Below, piece by piece: positions 55,326 through 63,999 of a stretch of 64,000 nucleotides of DNA. The translations under genes and the position numbers were made by a program. The stretch lies in NCBI RefSeq assembly GCF_000422965.1, contig NZ_AUHB01000002.1, positions 350,119-414,118 on the forward strand, in the 5' to 3' direction. Under the pieces are notes generated by a model. The model saw nothing but the letters and a program-made list of their open reading frames with translations. It ran no database searches and was not told the DNA's origin. Numbering within the stretch: the stretch's first letter is position 1; every line of letters starts with the position of its first letter. This stretch comes from Pleomorphomonas oryzae DSM 16300. Lineage in GTDB: Bacteria; Pseudomonadota; Alphaproteobacteria; Rhizobiales; Pleomorphomonadaceae.

Positions 55326-55396
55326 GAAGCCGCGCCGGCGGCTTCCGGCGCCAAGCGGAAGCCTGTGGGCCGGAGGCCCGCCGGCGACTGAGGCAG
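55326..55396. repeat. Diverged copy of the hairpin-rich repeat after apaG
   Basis: GAAGCCGC/GCGGCTTC (55326-55333 and 55338-55345, loop GCCG), then GGCGCCAAGCGG, a GGGCC/GGCCC hairpin (55367-55379) and CGCCGGCGACTGAGGC. Order and spacing follow the 36583 units, with the second hairpin altered on both arms but still paired. It ends 2 bp from the apaG stop. Confidence 0.8.
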
Positions 55397-55398
55397 AA

Positions 55399-55791
55399 CT
55401 AATTCAGCGTGCGCACCGTCATCGGGCTATCGAGCGAGAAGGCGGGGATGGTGACGTCGAGCGCCATGCCCAGGTCGTCGACCATGTGATAGGTGCCCGA
55501 CATGATGCCGCTCGGCGTCGATAGCGGACAGCCGCTCGTATATTCGAAAGCCTCTCCCGGCTCGATGATCGGCTGCTGGCCGACCACACCCGGACCGGTC
55601 ACGGCGCGCTGAAGGCCGTTGGCATCGGTGATCTCCCAGGAGCGCGTCATGAGCTGCACGGCGCGCCGGCCATGGTTGGCGATGACGACCCTGTAGGACC
55701 ATACGTAGCGATGCTCGTCGGGGTCGGATTCCTCGGAAAGGTAGCTCGGTTCGACGCTGACGACGATCTCGTGGCTGACGGTGGTGAACAT
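55399..55791 (-). CDS. apaG: ApaG family protein
   Basis: 130 residues, the ApaG length. The fibronectin-like fold is recognisable in YVWSYRVVIANHGRRAVQL, SRSWEITDANG-type sequence (MTRSWEITDANGLQ) and the PGEAFEYTSGCPLSTPSGIM loop. ApaG is tied to cobalt/magnesium phenotypes in enteric bacteria; its biochemical role is unclear. A repeat element follows its stop. Confidence 0.94.
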   Translation of the reverse strand: MFTTVSHEIVVSVEPSYLSEESDPDEHRYVWSYRVVIANHGRRAVQLMTRSWEITDANGLQRAVTGPGVVGQQPIIEPGEAFEYTSGCPLSTPSGIMSGTYHMVDDLGMALDVTIPAFSLDSPMTVRTLN

Positions 55792-55820
55792 GGCGGCACG
55801 TCTCGGTTCTGTACTCGGCG

Positions 55821-56672
55821 TCAGTAAAGGCTTTCGGGAAAGAAGCGCAAGGCGAGATCGGCGAGTGTGCCATCGGCATCAAGGGTGCGCAACGCGCCAT
55901 CGATGCTGGCCTTGAGCGCCGTGTTGTCGACGGCAACGGCGATCTTCATGCCATCGCCGAAATAGGCCGGCTCGGTATAGGCCCCGCCGGAGAAAGCGCA
56001 GCAGCCATGGGCCGCTGGCCCGGCCAGCCAGAAGGAAGCGCCAACGGCGCCGGTAAAAACGGCGTCGACCTCCCCCTCTTTTAGCAGGGAGAATAGTTCG
56101 GCCTCGCCGTTGGCGGTATGCGGCTTGGCTGCAGGAAAGAAATCCCGGATGAAGTCCGCATAGCGGCTGCCCGCCACGACGCCGACCGACTTGTCGGAAA
56201 GGGTGCGTGGCGACGGGTCCACCAAGGCCGGCCAGCGGCGGACGAAGCGGGCCGGCTCGCGAAAATAGGGAACGGAATAGGCAAGGTGGAGGCGCAGGGC
56301 CGGCGTGTCGGCGACACCGGCGGCAATGGCGTCGGCTTTGTTCTCGCGCACGGTTTCAAGCAGCAGCGGAAATGGCCTCACCTGTACGGTGCAGGGTATG
56401 GCAAGCCGCGTACAGATCGCCCGCGCGACCTCAACGTTGAAGCCGGTGATAAGCCCTGAGCCGTCAACGAAGTTGAAGGGCGGAAAGTCGTCGGAGGTAA
56501 CAAAGCGGATGGAGGGCGGGTTCGATCCAGCGGCCGGCCCGGTGCCGAGGGGAACGATTTGCGGATAGTCGGCCTCAGCGGCGTAGGCGCCGGAAACGGA
56601 CCACATCCCCAGACCGAGGGTGCACAGAAACACGGCCAGGGGCACTGCAATCAAGGCTTTTGCCAAACGCAT
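55821..56672 (-). CDS. Periplasmic amino-acid-type substrate-binding protein
   Basis: 283 residues. A signal peptide (LIAVPLAVFLCTLGLGMWSV) is followed by a family 3 binding fold: IRFVTSDDFPPFNFVDGSGLITGFNVEVARAIC, the standard opening, and SVGVVAGSRYADF. Such proteins bind amino acids or related acids. No permease or ATPase is next to it, so it is an orphan binding protein or part of a sensor. It lies 29 bp upstream of apaG on the minus strand. Confidence 0.85.
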   Translation of the reverse strand: MRLAKALIAVPLAVFLCTLGLGMWSVSGAYAAEADYPQIVPLGTGPAAGSNPPSIRFVTSDDFPPFNFVDGSGLITGFNVEVARAICTRLAIPCTVQVRPFPLLLETVRENKADAIAAGVADTPALRLHLAYSVPYFREPARFVRRWPALVDPSPRTLSDKSVGVVAGSRYADFIRDFFPAAKPHTANGEAELFSLLKEGEVDAVFTGAVGASFWLAGPAAHGCCAFSGGAYTEPAYFGDGMKIAVAVDNTALKASIDGALRTLDADGTLADLALRFFPESLY

Positions 56673-56762
56673 CTTCGGTGCACTCTTGGGCGGCTCGACC
56701 GGAATCCCTTGAAGCTAACCGAACTTGACACCTGGTGAAAGCCTTCTGCCTCCGTCTGCTCG

Positions 56763-57647
56763 TCAGCCCTTCGCCCGATAACCGGCGAGGCGGCGAACGC
56801 TGGTCACCGGCACATCGCCCGACGCAATGCGCGCGATGGCAGCCCCAAGCGGCTCGATCACCGTGGCCATATGGAACCCGTTGGCATGCAGAAGCTGGTC
56901 GGGGCCGGCGACGATGCCGACATGGCCTTTCCAGAAGATGAGATCGCCACGCCAGAGGGCATCGGGATCGCCGTTCCAGTCGACGGGCTCGCCGACCGCC
57001 GCCTCCTGCTGGTCGGTGTCGCGTGGGGCGGCAATGCCCGTCTCGGCGAGGGCCCGTTGGACAAGGCCCGAGCAGTCGATGCCGAGGCTCGATGAACCTC
57101 CCCAGAGGTAGGGCGTACCTACATAGGCGGCAGCAACCGTCACGAAATCGCTGGCCGGTGGGGCACCGATCGGCGACAGGTGTTTCATCACCGTCGCCGT
57201 GCCATCGGACAGAAGCGCATAGACCAGGTTGCGCCGTTCCACCTCGCCGGTAACCGTGACGCGGGCACCCTGAACCAGCGGGTAGGCAACGGGCAATTTG
57301 AGGTCGGAGCCGGAAAAGGCAAAGGAGCGCAACTGCGTTACAGCGTGAGTCGGTTCTGGCGCCGAGAACGACAGCGCCTCGGCCGGTACGTAGCCAACGT
57401 AGCTGTCGCGGCCGACCTGGACAAAGGCCCAGCCTTCGTCGTCGACGTCGAGCACGCGGATCGCTTCGCCGTGGAGCGCCTCGCTGTCGAGCGGGCAATC
57501 GAAGCGCGGCTCGCGCCTCAATCCGGCGACCGGCGCGATGATCCGGGCCGGCCGTGGCTCGATGTAACGTTCGGCCGCAACCCGACCGGCAAGCGCGGCG
57601 TCGGCGAGATCGGGGCGGGCGAACGTGGTGCGGCGGTCGGTCGTCAA
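56763..57647 (-). CDS. NlpC/P60 family peptidoglycan hydrolase
   Basis: 294 residues. The N-terminal half has SH3-like repeats ([28 protein letters not shown]); the C-terminal C40 peptidase shows [19 protein letters not shown] (nucleophile Cys), GHVGIVAG (His) and LLHANGFHM. It probably cleaves peptide bonds in peptidoglycan; no signal peptide is evident. The start is a TTG at 57647 overlapping the TGA of the MarR gene, and the resulting N-terminus ([15 protein letters not shown]) matches related proteins. Confidence 0.86.
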   Translation of the reverse strand: MTTDRRTTFARPDLADAALAGRVAAERYIEPRPARIIAPVAGLRREPRFDCPLDSEALHGEAIRVLDVDDEGWAFVQVGRDSYVGYVPAEALSFSAPEPTHAVTQLRSFAFSGSDLKLPVAYPLVQGARVTVTGEVERRNLVYALLSDGTATVMKHLSPIGAPPASDFVTVAAAYVGTPYLWGGSSSLGIDCSGLVQRALAETGIAAPRDTDQQEAAVGEPVDWNGDPDALWRGDLIFWKGHVGIVAGPDQLLHANGFHMATVIEPLGAAIARIASGDVPVTSVRRLAGYRAKG

Positions 57648-57994
57648 CGCGGCAACTCCCTGGCTTTCTCCACGATGATATCAGCGAGGCGCTCAAGAAA
57701 CAGCGCCCCCTCCACAGTGCGGTGGACAATGACATTGCGACGATCGGCTTCGTCGCGCTTGCGGCCGAGAAGCTTCAATTCGCCCATGGTGTCGAGCGCG
57801 CGGGTGATCGCCGGCTTGGTGACGCCGAGCTTTTCGGCAAGGCCGCGCACGGTATGCGGTGGCGGCTCCAGGTAGACGGTGAGCAGCACCGTGATCTGGC
57901 GCGGCGACAGGTCCGGGCCATTCTCGCGCACGGTGGTGAGCGAGACGTCGTGCCAGAGTTTGAGGGCCTGAGCGGGGCGCATGTCGATCGGCAT
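57644..57994 (-). CDS. MarR family transcriptional regulator
   Basis: 116 residues, short for the family. The winged helix shows [42 protein letters not shown] and the wing [15 protein letters not shown]. Target genes are unknown; it is coupled to the NlpC/P60 gene by a 4-bp overlap. An alternative ATG at 57982 would drop four residues. Confidence 0.86.
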   Translation of the reverse strand: MPIDMRPAQALKLWHDVSLTTVRENGPDLSPRQITVLLTVYLEPPPHTVRGLAEKLGVTKPAITRALDTMGELKLLGRKRDEADRRNVIVHRTVEGALFLERLADIIVEKARELPR

Positions 57995-58041
57995 GCACCC
58001 CTTCTATACCGAATTCGTTTCGGAGGCGTTATTATCCGGCC

Positions 58042-59217
58042 TCAGCCGAGCGCCTGTTCGAGATCAGCGATCAGATCGTCGACATGCTCCAGACCGACCG
58101 AGAGCCGCAAAAGACCCTGACGGATGCCGAGTTCCTGCCGCAGCTCCTCGGTGAAACGCTGGTGCGTTGTTGTCGAGGGATGGGTGACGAGGCTCTTGGC
58201 ATCGCCGAGATTGTTGGAAATCTTGATGATGCCCAGCTTGTTCACGGCAGCGAAGGCGCCTTCACGGCCCCCCTTCACCTCGACGGCGATCATGGTGGAG
58301 CCGCCGGTCATCTGCTTGCGGCAGATGTCGGCCTGCGGATGGCTGGCCAATCCCGGATAGAAGACCCGTTCGATCTTTGGATGCGATTCCAGGAAGGCAG
58401 CGATCTTGGCGGCGCTTTCGGTCTGCCGGCTCACGCGCAGCGAGAAAGTCTCCAGCGCCTTCAGCATCACCCAGGCATTGAACGGACTCATGGTTGGGCC
58501 GGTTTGGCGCAGGAACACCTGCAGGTATTTCTCCAGGAATTCCTCGTTGCACAGCACCACGCCACCCATGCAGCGGCCCTGGCCGTCGATATGCTTGGTG
58601 GCCGAATAGGCGACCACATCGGCGCCAAGTTCGAGCGGCTTCTGGTAGAGGGCGGTGGCGAAAACATTGTCGACCACGAGGCGTGCGCCAGCGGCATGGG
58701 CGATCTCGGCGACGGCGGCGATGTCCACCACTTCCAGCGTCGGGTTGGTGGGGCTTTCGAAGAAGAAGACGCGGGTGTTCGGTCGCACGGCCGACCGCCA
58801 TTGATCGAGGTCGCGACCGTCGACCAGCGTACACGAGATGCCGAAGCGTGGCGCCAGGTCCTCGACGATGTAACGGCACGATCCGAACAGCGCCCGCGCC
58901 GCCACGATATGATCGCCGGCCGACGCTTGCGACAGGATAGCCGCCGTTACCGCCGCCATGCCCGTTGCCGTCGCACGCGCCACAGGGGCTCCCTCCAGCA
59001 GCGCCATGCGCTCTTCGAACATGGTGACCGTCGGGTTGGAAAAGCGGCTATACTGAAATCCCGGATCGAGGTTCAGGAAGCGCGCCTCCGCCTGCTCGGC
59101 GCTCTCGTAGACGAACCCCTGCGTCACGAACATCGACTCGGACGTCTCGCCCCACTGCGAACGCAGGGTGCCGCCATGCACGAGGGCGGTGTCGGGATGC
59201 CAGTTGTCCTTGGTCAT
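58042..59217 (-). CDS. metZ: O-succinylhomoserine sulfhydrylase
   Basis: 391 residues of the Cys/Met PLP family. MetZ makes homocysteine from O-succinylhomoserine and sulfide. It shows YSRFSNPTVTMFEERMALLEG, ATATGMAAVTAAIL, VVDNVFATALYQKPLELGAD, the PLP Lys in YSATKHIDGQGR and SLVTHPSTTTH. A SAM-II riboswitch in its leader supports the methionine role. Start at 59217 (MTKDNWHPDTALV); an ATG at 59232 would add five residues. Confidence 0.94.
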   Translation of the reverse strand: MTKDNWHPDTALVHGGTLRSQWGETSESMFVTQGFVYESAEQAEARFLNLDPGFQYSRFSNPTVTMFEERMALLEGAPVARATATGMAAVTAAILSQASAGDHIVAARALFGSCRYIVEDLAPRFGISCTLVDGRDLDQWRSAVRPNTRVFFFESPTNPTLEVVDIAAVAEIAHAAGARLVVDNVFATALYQKPLELGADVVAYSATKHIDGQGRCMGGVVLCNEEFLEKYLQVFLRQTGPTMSPFNAWVMLKALETFSLRVSRQTESAAKIAAFLESHPKIERVFYPGLASHPQADICRKQMTGGSTMIAVEVKGGREGAFAAVNKLGIIKISNNLGDAKSLVTHPSTTTHQRFTEELRQELGIRQGLLRLSVGLEHVDDLIADLEQALG

Positions 59218-59244
59218 GTCTTCGTCCTTCATCGTCGAGGCTCG

Positions 59245-59281
59245 AAAAAAACGAACCCGGCTACGCATAGGCGAGCCGGGT
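59245..59281 (-). terminator. Terminator in the metZ leader
   Basis: On the minus strand CCCGGCT (59280-59274) pairs with AGCCGGG (59262-59256), followed by a run of seven T. It lies between the riboswitch and the metZ start, so read-through is likely the controlled step. Confidence 0.8.
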
Positions 59282-59302
59282 GTCATAAATCGACATGTCC
59301 GT

Positions 59303-59364
59303 CCCGACCTTTTAGCAGCCTTGTTTAGCGTGGCGGCAAGCCGGTCGGCTCAAAGAACCACGAT
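59303..59364 (-). ncRNA. SAM-II riboswitch (metZ leader)
   Basis: The minus-strand leader reads CGTGG-TTCTTTGAGCCGACCGG-CTTGC-CGCCACG-CTAAACAA-GGCTGCTAAAAGGTCGG. The pairing CGTGG/CCACG, the pseudoknot partner segments CCGACC/GGTCGG and the CTAAACAA and GCTAAAA stretches match the SAM-II class known ahead of metA, metX and metZ in alphaproteobacteria. SAM binding should lower metZ expression. Confidence 0.92.
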
Positions 59365-59372
59365 CCATTCAG

Positions 59373-59401
59373 GATCTAGGGGAAGTACGCACAAAGGTCA
59401 A
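59373..59401 (-). promoter_or_regulatory. metZ promoter
   Basis: On the minus strand TTGACC (59401-59396), 17-bp spacer, TAGATC (59378-59373). Transcription would start about 59366, a few bases before the riboswitch. Confidence 0.7.
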
Positions 59402-59629
59402 GCCGGTGCCATGCCTCGGGCGCTTGACCCGTAGGAGCGGAAGCGAGCGGACAGTACCTTTTGGTGCAAAGCCGGTGCGGGTTCCGCTCCAGGCAGCAGA
59501 GGGCAACGGTGGAATTCCCCATGCTCGTAAGGTGTCGTTTGGCATACCCAGATAATTCCCCGGCCTCCACGGATTATTGGTTGATGCATCGCAGGATACT
59601 GGTCATGCGAGCGTCTTTTGGGAGCCCCG
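59402..59629. other. Spacer metZ leader / GGDEF gene
   Basis: 228 bp between the divergent metZ promoter and the diguanylate cyclase start. No clear element beyond the GGAG ribosome site of the cyclase gene. Confidence 0.4.
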
Positions 59630-61030
59630 ATGAACGCGACGACCAGCCTTGATCGCCGATTTTTCCTGCGGGTGATCCTGCCATTGTTCGGCCTGATCGC
59701 TCTTCTGCTCGTCGGCGCTCTCGCTGGCGTGCTGATGCTCTCTTCCAAGCAGAATCACCTCGCCATCGAGTTCCAGCAGCGCACGGCGAAGAATGCCCTA
59801 CGCCATTTTGCCGACGAACTCGCCAGTATCGCCGCAGGCATGGCTGCCCGGGATGAAACGGCATCGCACGTCATTGACAACTTCGATGGGCAATGGCTCG
59901 CCAGCCATCTGCCGCTTGAGAAATTTGACAGTTTCTTCTTCGTGCTTGGTCCCGACGACCGCACACTGTTCTCGCGTATCGATGGCAAGTTGGTGGCGAC
60001 AGAGGCGCGTGGTGTTCTGCCACCGACCTTCGCTCAGATGATCGCCCGCTGGCGGGCTGGCCGCATCTCGGATACGGTGACCCAATTGATCGCGGTTGAT
60101 GGCACTCCCGTGCTGTTTGCCATTACGGGGATCCATGCCGTCGCCGAGGGGGGCAAGCCGGCCGACGGCGGCTATATCCTGGCGCTTGGCCGCCGCGTTG
60201 ATCGCGCCAGCCTCAAGCTGATTTCAGACAGCTTCATGCTTCCGAACCTCAACTACGAGCCGTCCTTCGGACAAATCACCGACGGTCCCGGTCGCCTGCG
60301 GCTGATGAGCCAGGACGGGACCATGGGCGACGCGCTGGTTTGGGATCCCATTCTGCCGGGCGATGAAATCATCAAGGCCATCGGACCGGGGCTGGTACTG
60401 GTCTTCGCCGCCTATCTCGTGCTGACGGTGGTCGTGCTGACCTTTGCCCGTCGCGCCGCCAGGCAGATCAGCGTCAGCGAAGAGAGGGCCTTGCATGACC
60501 CACTGACCGGTTTGCCGAACCGGTTGCTTCTCCTCGACCGCATGAAGCGTCAGCTCGATCCGAGACGGGGTGAAGATGCCAGGGCGGCGGTGTTCTATCT
60601 CGATCTCGACGGCTTCAAGGAGGTCAACGATAGCGCCGGTCACGCCGCTGGCGACGCGGTGCTGATGGGCGTTGCGCGTCGGCTTCGGGAGTTCTGCCGG
60701 GCCGAGGATACGGTGGCTCGACTCGGCGGCGACGAGTTCGTTATGGTCATTGAAACCGATGACCGGCGCGTGGCGGAAGCGCGCGCTGAAGCCGTGCTGG
60801 CTGCGCTGAGCAGCCCTTATCACCATAACGATCACTCTCTTTGTGTCGGCGTCAGCATCGGCGTGGCCATGGCACCGGAACATAGCCTCGATGTCGCTGC
60901 CCTGCTGCACAAGGCCGACGCGGCTCTCTATGCCGCCAAGCAGAGCGGCAAGGGACAAGTTCGCTTTTACCGCAAGAATGTTGAACATGCCGGCGGTCAG
61001 CTGGCTGTCATCGCGGCCGCCGGAATCTGA
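59630..61030 (+). CDS. Membrane diguanylate cyclase (CHASE4-like sensor plus GGDEF)
   Basis: 466 residues. Two transmembrane helices (VILPLFGLIALLLVGALAGVL near 18-38; GLVLVFAAYLVLTVVVLTF near 255-275) enclose a periplasmic CHASE4-like sensor (FDSFFFVLGPDDRTLFSR). The cytoplasmic GGDEF domain has HDPLTGLPNRLLLLDRM, FYLDLDGFKEVNDSAGHAAGD and the intact active site ARLGGDEFVMVIE. It makes cyclic di-GMP, promoting attachment and polysaccharide output. No EAL domain is present. Start at 59630 after GGGAG. Confidence 0.92.
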   Translation: MNATTSLDRRFFLRVILPLFGLIALLLVGALAGVLMLSSKQNHLAIEFQQRTAKNALRHFADELASIAAGMAARDETASHVIDNFDGQWLASHLPLEKFDSFFFVLGPDDRTLFSRIDGKLVATEARGVLPPTFAQMIARWRAGRISDTVTQLIAVDGTPVLFAITGIHAVAEGGKPADGGYILALGRRVDRASLKLISDSFMLPNLNYEPSFGQITDGPGRLRLMSQDGTMGDALVWDPILPGDEIIKAIGPGLVLVFAAYLVLTVVVLTFARRAARQISVSEERALHDPLTGLPNRLLLLDRMKRQLDPRRGEDARAAVFYLDLDGFKEVNDSAGHAAGDAVLMGVARRLREFCRAEDTVARLGGDEFVMVIETDDRRVAEARAEAVLAALSSPYHHNDHSLCVGVSIGVAMAPEHSLDVAALLHKADAALYAAKQSGKGQVRFYRKNVEHAGGQLAVIAAAGI

Positions 61031-61143
61031 CTACGGCCATTCTAGTTCCCATGCATCGCAAAACAGGCTAGAGCTTCGAGAAGTCCGGCCGGTGCCTTCG
61101 TGGCCCGGCCTGTTACGTTACGCTTCGGACGCTTTGCACGCCC

Positions 61144-62232
61144 ATGATCGAGACTGCCGGCATTCTTCCCGCTCACCGCATCCGTGATCTGTTCGACGCA
61201 GGTGCCATAGTCTCGGCACGACCGCTCGATGCCGATCAGATTCAGCCGGCCAGCCTGGATCTTCGCCTGGGGACGGTCGCCCATCGTCTTCGGGCCAGTT
61301 TTCTGCCTGGTGGCGGCGCCACCGTCGAGGACAAACTCGGCTATCTGACACTGCACGATCTCGACCTCACCGCTGGCGCAGTGCTGGAGACGGGGGGTGT
61401 CTACCTGGTGCCGGTGCTGGAATCCCTAGCCCTGCCGGACGATGTGTCCGCCTCCGCCAACCCCAAGAGCTCGACCGGCCGTATCGACGTCTTCACCCGC
61501 CTCATCACCGACCACGGCGTTGCCTTCGACCAGATTGCCGCCGGCTACCATGGGCGCCTCTGGGTCGAAGTGTCGCCGCGCACCTTCCCGATCAAGGTGC
61601 GGGCCGGATCCCGGCTGAGTCAGGTCCGCTTCCGGCGCGGCGATGCCCGCCTCGACGACATGGCCTTAGCCGCGCTTCATGCTCGCTATCCCCTCGTCGA
61701 TCGGGAGCCACGTTTCGAACATGGCCTGACGCTGTCCATCGATCTCGCCGGCGCCGGCGAGGGCGCGCTGATCGGTTACCGAGCGCGCCGTCATACCAGC
61801 GTGCTCGACGTCGATGCCAAGGCTGCCCAGGATGTCGCCGACTTCTGGGAGCCGATCAAGGCGCGCGGCCGCCCGTCGCTGATCCTCGATCCGGACGAAT
61901 TCTACATCCTGGTCTCGCGCGAGGCGGTGCAGGTGCCGCCGGAGACGGCGGCCGAGATGGTAGCGATCGATCCGCTGGTCGGCGAATTCCGCGTCCACTA
62001 TGCCGGCTTCTTCGATCCCGGCTTCGGCCATGCGCCGGCCGGCGGCAAGGGCGCTCGCGCCGTGCTGGAAGTGCGAAGCCACGACGTGCCCTTCATTCTC
62101 GACCATGGCCAGACCATCGGCCGCCTCGTCTACGAGCGGATGGTGGAGATGCCGGCCACCCTCTACGGTCAGGGCATGGGCTCAAACTATCAGGCGCAGG
62201 GGCTGAAGCTCTCCAAGCACTTCCGCGCCTGA
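61144..62232 (+). CDS. Double-length 2'-deoxycytidine 5'-triphosphate deaminase
   Basis: 362 residues, twice a normal Dcd. The first half (ASLDLRLGTVAHRLRASFLP...NPKSSTGRIDVFTRLITD) and the second half (EFRVHYAGFFDPGFGHAPAG, RAVLEVRSHDVPFILDHGQ) each resemble one dUTPase/Dcd-fold domain. Alphaproteobacteria carry such tandem forms annotated as dCTP deaminase. It would supply dUTP for dTTP synthesis. Which half is catalytic is not certain; the Glu in RAVLEVRS of the second half fits the active Glu. Confidence 0.85.
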   Translation: MIETAGILPAHRIRDLFDAGAIVSARPLDADQIQPASLDLRLGTVAHRLRASFLPGGGATVEDKLGYLTLHDLDLTAGAVLETGGVYLVPVLESLALPDDVSASANPKSSTGRIDVFTRLITDHGVAFDQIAAGYHGRLWVEVSPRTFPIKVRAGSRLSQVRFRRGDARLDDMALAALHARYPLVDREPRFEHGLTLSIDLAGAGEGALIGYRARRHTSVLDVDAKAAQDVADFWEPIKARGRPSLILDPDEFYILVSREAVQVPPETAAEMVAIDPLVGEFRVHYAGFFDPGFGHAPAGGKGARAVLEVRSHDVPFILDHGQTIGRLVYERMVEMPATLYGQGMGSNYQAQGLKLSKHFRA

Positions 62233-62281
62233 CTCGGCGCCTCTTGACAGCGCCGGGCCGGGCTGCGATCTAGGTCGCGTC

Positions 62282-62355
62282 GCGGGTGTAGCTCAATGGT
62301 AGAGCAGCAGCTTCCCAAGCTGAACACGAGGGTTCGATTCCCTTCACCCGCTCCA
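62282..62355 (+). tRNA. tRNA-Gly (anticodon CCC)
   Basis: 74 nt including encoded CCA. Acceptor GCGGGTG/CACCCGC, D-arm GCTC-AATGGTA-GAGC, anticodon loop TTCCCAA giving CCC, T-arm AGGGTTCGATTCCCT. One mismatch sits at the top of the anticodon stem (G-A). Confidence 0.95.
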
Positions 62356-62390
62356 GCTTTTGCATGAGCTCCACCATCCATCGCCTGTGA

Positions 62391-62750
62391 TCAGGCGGCC
62401 TGCTCGCGGTTGCGCTTGCGGGTTGCGGCGGCCTTCTTGGCAGATGCCGTCCGTTCCTCCTTGGAGCGGGACGCTGCGGCTTTCTTGGCCGATGCCGAGC
62501 GATCTTCTCTCGATCGCGATGCCGAAGCAGCGCCACCTCGCCGTCCTCCTTTTTCGGAGGAGACGTGGGTATCCGGTCGGCCGCGTCCCGAGCCGGACTT
62601 GTTGCCGCCGCCGCTTTCCTTGTTGACGGTCGCCCAGGCGCGGCGCTCCGCTTCATCGTCGGAAACACCGCGAGACTCGTAACTCTCCTCGATATGCTCG
62701 GCCTTGCGCTTCTGCTTATCGGTGTAGGCGGATTTATCTCCACGTGGCAT
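62391..62750 (-). CDS. Small basic Ala/Lys repeat protein
   Basis: 119 residues. The first 45 (MPRGDKSAYTDKQKRKAEHI, then VSDDEAERRAWATVNKESGGGNKSG) match small proteins often labelled plasmid stabilization protein, without a known activity. The rest is low complexity, with two copies of SRS(K/R)E(E/D)R(T/S)ASAKKAA, resembling histone-like tails that may bind DNA or RNA. Start at 62750 after GAGAGGATCC. It is transcribed toward tRNA-Gly. Confidence 0.75.
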   Translation of the reverse strand: MPRGDKSAYTDKQKRKAEHIEESYESRGVSDDEAERRAWATVNKESGGGNKSGSGRGRPDTHVSSEKGGRRGGAASASRSREDRSASAKKAAASRSKEERTASAKKAAATRKRNREQAA

Positions 62751-62904
62751 GGATCCTCTCCTTCCTGCGGATGGATTTCGTCTAAACTTCCCCTCGATGA
62801 GAAAGTTCCGAGCCGCCGGCATCGGTTGCGCCACGCCTCGAATCGACTACTCTCGCGTCAGTCTCATCGGTCGGCATTTCTCAGTTCTTCAAGGCGGGGG
62901 CTAG

Positions 62905-63999
62905 ATGACCTCAGCGGTGCAGGGGACGGACGAACGGCGCGTGGCGACGGTCGAGCTTTTGTTCGACCTTACCTTCGTCTTTGCCATCACCCAGATCACC
63001 CATCTCCTGAAGGTGGCGCATACGCCCATCGATATCCTGGGGGCGCTGGCGGTATTGACCTTCCTGTGGTGGATGTACGGCGGCTACGTCTGGCTGGCGA
63101 GCCATATCGCCTCGCCACGGGCGCTCATGCTGGTGATGCTGGTGGCCATGGCCGGAACGTTCTTTCTTGCGGTGGGTATTCCTGGCCTGCATGAGCAGAA
63201 CACGGCCGTTGTCGGCAGCGCAGCCTTGTTCGTTGTTGCCGTGCATTTTGTCGCCTTCGCAACGCTTGGTGGCGTTGCCCGGTCTGCTCTGCGCTTCGGT
63301 TTCGTCAACGCCGGGGCTGCTTTGCTCCTAGGCGTGTCGGGCTATCTGCCGCTCTTGGCCGACGGTATTGCCTTGGCTCTGGTGATCGTCGTGCTGGTCG
63401 GCATGGCGCTCTTCTATTCCGCGCGCGCCTTCACCCTTTCGCCGGGCCATTTCGTCGAACGGCATGGCCTGCTGCTGCTCATCGTGTTCGGCGAGAGCGT
63501 GATCTCAATCGGAGTCTCGCTGTCTGCGGGTAGCGTGGTGACCAGCTTGATCGAGGCGGGGCTCTCGCTGGCCGTCATCACGGCGCTGTGGTTCGCCTAT
63601 TTCGGCGGAGATGATCGACGTGCCGAGCGGCGGTTTTCCGAGATCGCCCCGGCCGAGCGCGGAAGAGTGGCGCTCGTCTCCTACTGGTTTGCCTTCCTGG
63701 TGATGATCGGCGGCGTGCTCAGCCTATCGGTCGCTCTCAAGGAGCATTTCGGACCTGAAGCCGAAGAGGCCAACTTTTCCTTTTGGCTGGCCCTCGGGCT
63801 TGCTCTCTACTTTGCGGGCGCTGCCCTGTTCCGGCATGGCCTGAAGCTTGGCGGCAGCCTGCCGCGCCTCGGGGCGGCCATTGCCGGCGGCCTTATTTGG
63901 CTTTTGCCGCTGCCGCCGGTAGGTCTGCTCGGCGTCGTGCTGGCCATTGCAGTCGCGGCGCTCGTGACGGATCTTCCGATGCTCCGTGCGACCGGTTAA
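62905..63999 (+). CDS. ltrA: Low temperature requirement protein A (LtrA) family membrane protein
   Basis: 364 residues with about ten membrane helices. The LtrA opening is seen in VATVELLFDLTFVFAITQITHLL and LTFLWWMYGGYVWLASHI, and FVERHGLLLLIVFGESVISIG is a family hallmark. The biochemical role is unknown; the name comes from a Listeria cold-growth mutant. The gene is complete, ending one base before the window edge. Confidence 0.9.
   Translation: MTSAVQGTDERRVATVELLFDLTFVFAITQITHLLKVAHTPIDILGALAVLTFLWWMYGGYVWLASHIASPRALMLVMLVAMAGTFFLAVGIPGLHEQNTAVVGSAALFVVAVHFVAFATLGGVARSALRFGFVNAGAALLLGVSGYLPLLADGIALALVIVVLVGMALFYSARAFTLSPGHFVERHGLLLLIVFGESVISIGVSLSAGSVVTSLIEAGLSLAVITALWFAYFGGDDRRAERRFSEIAPAERGRVALVSYWFAFLVMIGGVLSLSVALKEHFGPEAEEANFSFWLALGLALYFAGAALFRHGLKLGGSLPRLGAAIAGGLIWLLPLPPVGLLGVVLAIAVAALVTDLPMLRATG

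Noticed and set aside
62282-62355. tRNA-Gly as an integration site
   Set aside because: No second copy of its 3' end and no integrase or phage gene was seen in the window.
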